In this document: one piece after another, positions 60,106 through 64,000 of the stretch
Numbering within the stretch: position 1 is the stretch's first letter
Layout: each line of letters opens with the position of its first letter
Origin: Rehmannia glutinosa
Lineage: Eukaryota > Streptophyta > Magnoliopsida > Lamiales > Orobanchaceae
NCBI GenBank assembly: GCA_016081115.2
Contig: JABTTQ020001112.1
Span: forward strand, 62,001-126,000
Direction: 5' to 3'
DNA length: 64,000 bases
Notes under the pieces: generated by a model
What the model saw: only the letters and a program-made list of their open reading frames with translations
Databases searched by the model: none
What the model was told of the DNA's origin: nothing
Position numbers and translations under genes: made by a program

Positions 60106-63100
60106 CATGACATATATAGTAGGAGTTAGGCAGTTAGCTTAGGTAGCTAAAAAGATTGCAAGATCTGTCTACTGTTATCACATGGGATGGGAGTAATTAA
60201 TGTTGATCATGAATATTTGATGCATTAATTTAGTACTGTTAACTAGAAAAAACAGGTGAGTGTAGAGTTAGGCGAAAATGTGGGGACTCGAATAAATGAA
60301 GAACGTGGTCAAACCTAAAATTTAAATGTATCTGACAACTCATGGTGATATTTTCAACTCATGGTGATAGTTTCACTAGTTAAATGAAGAATGTGGCTTA
60401 ATTTAATGTTGTAATCAATCAAGGCTAAACGTGATAAATTTGGATTTTGAACTCATACTCACTAAGTGAAAGAAATTTAAAAAAAAATGAAGCGATTTTT
60501 AGGTTCATTTAAGTTCGATTTGGAAAAAAGACCGTTTGAACTCAGCATAATTAGGTAAGTTTTAATCAATTTTCCTAACATATATATACTTCTGAAAATG
60601 AAATATAACGCATGTTTGGCAGTATTTTTTGAGCTGGAAGTGCCTTTATAGAGTGATTTTTAATACTAGCTTTGCTAAAAAGTGCTCACACGTAATGTAA
60701 AAATGGGACGGGAGATATAAATATCATCCACATCCCATCCCCAATTCTAAAAAAGTGGGGAATTTTTATTTCCGTTTCATCCCCGAATTAACCAAAGATT
60801 TTTCTGTTCCATTTTATTCAGTACCAATTGAATGGTTTTCAATAGAGATTTTCCCATCCCTACAAACGCTTTAGTCCAAGAATTGAAGACCTCAATTCTT
60901 TTTTCCCTTGACTTCCTTGTTTAGCACTTTTTAGGGTCTTAACTATATTCTTAAGTACTATTAAGGAAAGTGGGAATGATATGGAAAAAATATTGCTTAG
61001 TTGGCAAATGGTTGTGCCTTTTCCATTAAAAGCAAAAGAAAAGTAGGGCTAACTGGGCTCAATTATTTTTTTTTAATTAAAAAAGTCCACAGCCCAAATC
61101 TGATTCTATTATCCAACTGTTAGACCTGTCTACTCCGTGAAAATTGGAAGAAAAAAAATACTGGAAAAAACTTAAAAAAAAAACAGTTAATAAGAATTGC
61201 TAATATTTTTCATCCAATTATTTTCTCTTTTAATTACATGAAAACATAATTATCCATCATTTTAATTTGGCATAAAAAAAATTCCCCAAAAGCCATTAAA
61301 ATCTCAAGTTATTTCAGATTTTATTTCCAATAACAAGATATTTGAATTTAAAAATCACAATTCACCATTTATTCAAGGAAAAGTCAGACGACAACAAAGA
61401 ATAGAAAATAATCAATCCCGCAGTTTAATCCTTCACGACTCTCTCACGAGACGGAGTTTTAGGGGCTCAAGATTAGTCTGGCGAAACCGAGAACCCGAGA
61501 GATAAAAAAATCCAGCTGATTATTAATTCTGGAAAATTGATGCGAGCTTTAACATTGATTGACGGTTCAAGCTGTTGTAGTTCATGAGAATTAATTTTGG
61601 ACAAGTAAATTTTCTCACCTAATTCGTCAGCAACATTTAACATCAACTCTAAATTCCCCAACTACCTTAATTTATATCTTTTGTCTCTTTATATGATGAT
61701 GAACCATCTATCCTTTACACATAGGAGTAGTACATATGGTGCCCTGTCCTAACTCCTAAAGGACTGATTGATGCATGCTCCTAATGGTTTTAATTTGCTG
61801 GTCTGGAATGTGGATACTATTGGGTGTTTAATTGTTTGATACATGTCCCAATTCCCATTCATTATTTTCTGCTTTTTTTTTTTTGAAACTATCCAACAAA
61901 TAAGAAATTATATATGTTCAGTATATATATATACATATATATATATATTGTTCGGTATATCTCCAATTCATTATTTTTAATTTTAATTTTTTCATTCTGA
62001 ATATATCGAACTAACAATAAATTATATAAATAAAATAATAAATAAATAAAACATGATATTTTAATAAAACTGATACATTTATTTTTAATAAAACGTGATG
62101 ATTTTCGAATCTAAAGTGATACAAGGTCACCGCATAATATTATAAAAATGAGATAGCTCTTAATGATTCTATAACATCACCTAATATTACTAAAATGTCA
62201 TTCCCCAAAAAAATTATGAAAAAGCCACTGTGAATTTCGATATGGACCTGTCTCAAGAATTCAGACTCGTGAGACGGTCTTATAGAGTTTTTGACATTGA
62301 TTTATTAGAATAATTTTATTAACTTATTAAGTTTGTCTATATGGTATTTTAGATTTTGTTACAATTTGAGATTTATGATTCAGAATATCTTGTGGACTTT
62401 ATCACTTGATTTGATTACTGAATTATTTGTTGAGTTGAATCATTATAATTATATGGGGAAGATTATTTATTTTTTTTATTTTTGCAATTTTGGGCAGGCC
62501 GAGCCGCGGTAGACTGGGTTGAGCTAGGATATTCTCGTTATGTTTGTCTTGCCGAATGGCGGGCTTTTTCAGATAGTGGGTCGGCTCATCCCGCCGCCGG
62601 CTCGTTTTGACGCATTTATCCAAGAATTACAAAATCAAATTGTAAACCTTGGACTAAAATAGTGAGAAGGGGGGGGGGGGGGGAGGGGAGGGGTTTCCCC
62701 ACATTCTTGCCAATTGATCAAAACACGAGCTAAGTTTGTATTATTTAGCTGAAGGGAGAAGAAACCAGTAACCGTCCTTTTGACATTATATGGTTGTATT
62801 TAATTCTCAATTTATTCATATCTACTACATGGTGTCCAGAAAAAGAAAGAAAAAAAAAGGACTTATTAATACCTATAATTGATTGTAGGAGGACACCCTT
62901 CACTCTTCAGCAAAACTAATTATTTTTTCTTAATCAAATATTGATCCATTTTCAGCCAACTATTTCTATGACCAAAAAATTAATTTATAATTTAAAAATA
63001 TTTTGTCTCAAGTTCACATAATTGTCCCATATAATGGAAGGGTAGACAAATAAAGACAACTTTATAACATAAGTTTCAACAAAAATTATCCATAATTCGT

Positions 63101-64000
63101 GGATGTGTACTCAAATAAATACATTAAATGCGTACGTCTTATGTTAATTAGGAGTATTTTATTTTGATAAAAATCAAGTATTTCATCATAATATATGTAC
63201 ACCCAATAAATATACCATGTATTGATTGGTCTACCAAATTATTTATGGAATGTCCACCTAAATTCAACCCGACATGTAAAAGTATGGCACTAATCTATTA
63301 ATGACAGCGTACAACCTATAACCAAACTTTTGTCCACCCTACACATTTATGCGCACACAAACATAATTAGTTCCCCACCTTTAATGATTAAGTAATAGTA
63401 CTTAAATACTCCTTTTAAATTTTTACACAAAGTTTTAAGCAATAATAAGTAATAACTGAGGTAATTACATTTGATGATGAGACCAAAAATTAATTGATTA
63501 TGTAGGATAATTATCCACGGAAATAGGGGTGCTAATTGTTAACAATCTTATGAATCAACCACATATCATATATCATGATATGTATAATTTATATTTATTA
63601 AATATAAATAATTATTTCAAAAAATACATTAAATATAAATTATTTTATAAATATCGATATGCTTGAGGGATTCACTTGGTAGCCTAGTGGTAGAATTTTT
63701 ACAAATTTACTGGGTTCAATTCCCACAAAGCTTCCTCCGCTCCTAAAGATTTGTACTCCAAATTAAAAAAAAAATCGACATGCTTACTTGGATAAGAAAA
63801 TAAAGTAGCAGATTTATCAGTAACTCTTTGTATTTACGTACCTAAATAGGCGTCCAGATCAGGTTGAGCTATTCCTCTTTGTCTGAGCGCAAATATCAAA
63901 GATACGGGGATCATATTGGGCCCGACCCCCCTTTTTTTCTTTTACCTAATTCATTCAGAAATTACAAAAATAAAAATTTACATTATAGTTTATATTTTTT
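60106..64000. other. Intergenic region downstream on the plus strand
   Basis: This contains the WSD1 promoter side, a CATCCCC/GGGGA-rich short repeat (60690-60860), an AT dinucleotide tract (61921-61950), a GTGAGACGGTCTTATAGA segment (62271-62288), a run of about 14 G at 62669-62682 and a SINE-like insertion (63665-63773). A 62-codon minus frame at 61473 is not recognised. Confidence 0.5.
63665..63773 (+). mobile_element. tRNA-derived SINE with 12 bp TSD
   Basis: It has an A box (TAGCCTAGTGGTAGAAT), a B box (GGGTTCAATTCCC) and a 3' A-tail. The flanks ATCGATATGCTT (63653-63664) and ATCGACATGCTT (63774-63785) differ at one base. Structure and duplication together support a retroposed SINE of about 109 bp. 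Confidence 0.8.

Noticed and set aside
61473..61661. 62-codon minus-strand frame with protein-like composition
   Set aside because: No family recognised and no flanking exons found; too short to call.
1..64000. CRISPR arrays, bacterial operons, ribosomal RNA genes, LTR retrotransposon pairs
   Set aside because: None seen. The window is plant nuclear DNA; I could not find paired long terminal repeats or gag-pol domains by eye.

Overview
This window is plant nuclear DNA, most likely from a eudicot. The genes have many GT-AG introns, the intergenic DNA is AT-rich and packed with small transposons, and every recognisable protein has a plant family as its best match from memory. I read seven loci by joining exons in frame. 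All products are recognised from remembered family sequences, not from a search.

Layout. (1) 1031-4728 (+): the 3' two-thirds of the splicing factor SF3A3 (SF3a60). (2) 5859-9987 (-): plastid-lipid-associated protein 14 (fibrillin plus pseudokinase), with an apparent one-base frameshift near its C-terminus. (3) 12717-19588 (-): a 23-exon trithorax-type H3K4 methyltransferase of the ATX3/4/5 group (PWWP, PHD, extended PHD, SET). (4) 23236-27346 (-): a CCT-motif transcriptional regulator. (5) 27480-48899: about 21 kb without a convincing gene, made of hAT-, Mutator- and Harbinger-like non-autonomous elements, SINE-like pieces and a minisatellite. (6) 48900-51612 (-): the NudC-domain co-chaperone BOBBER1. 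(7) 54111-55087 (+): an alpha/beta-hydrolase lipase of the At4g10955 type, apparently broken. (8) 55402-60055 (-): a WSD1-type wax ester synthase/diacylglycerol acyltransferase. (9) 60106-64000: intergenic, with one well-bounded SINE-like insertion.

The genes do not form one pathway. The order PAP14 - ATX - CCT - BOB1, all on one strand, matches what I recall of Arabidopsis At5g53450 - 53430 - 53420 - 53400. This looks like conserved microsynteny, interrupted here by the 21 kb transposon-rich stretch between the CCT gene and BOB1.

The repeat content is the most informative new material. Several elements have boundaries that can be fixed by eye from terminal inverted repeats and target-site duplications (8 bp for hAT-like, 9 bp for Mutator-like). 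Two palindromic families carry CACGTG (G-box/ABRE-like) motifs, and copies sit beside or inside the lipase and WSD1 genes. I did not find a convincing undescribed multi-gene system.
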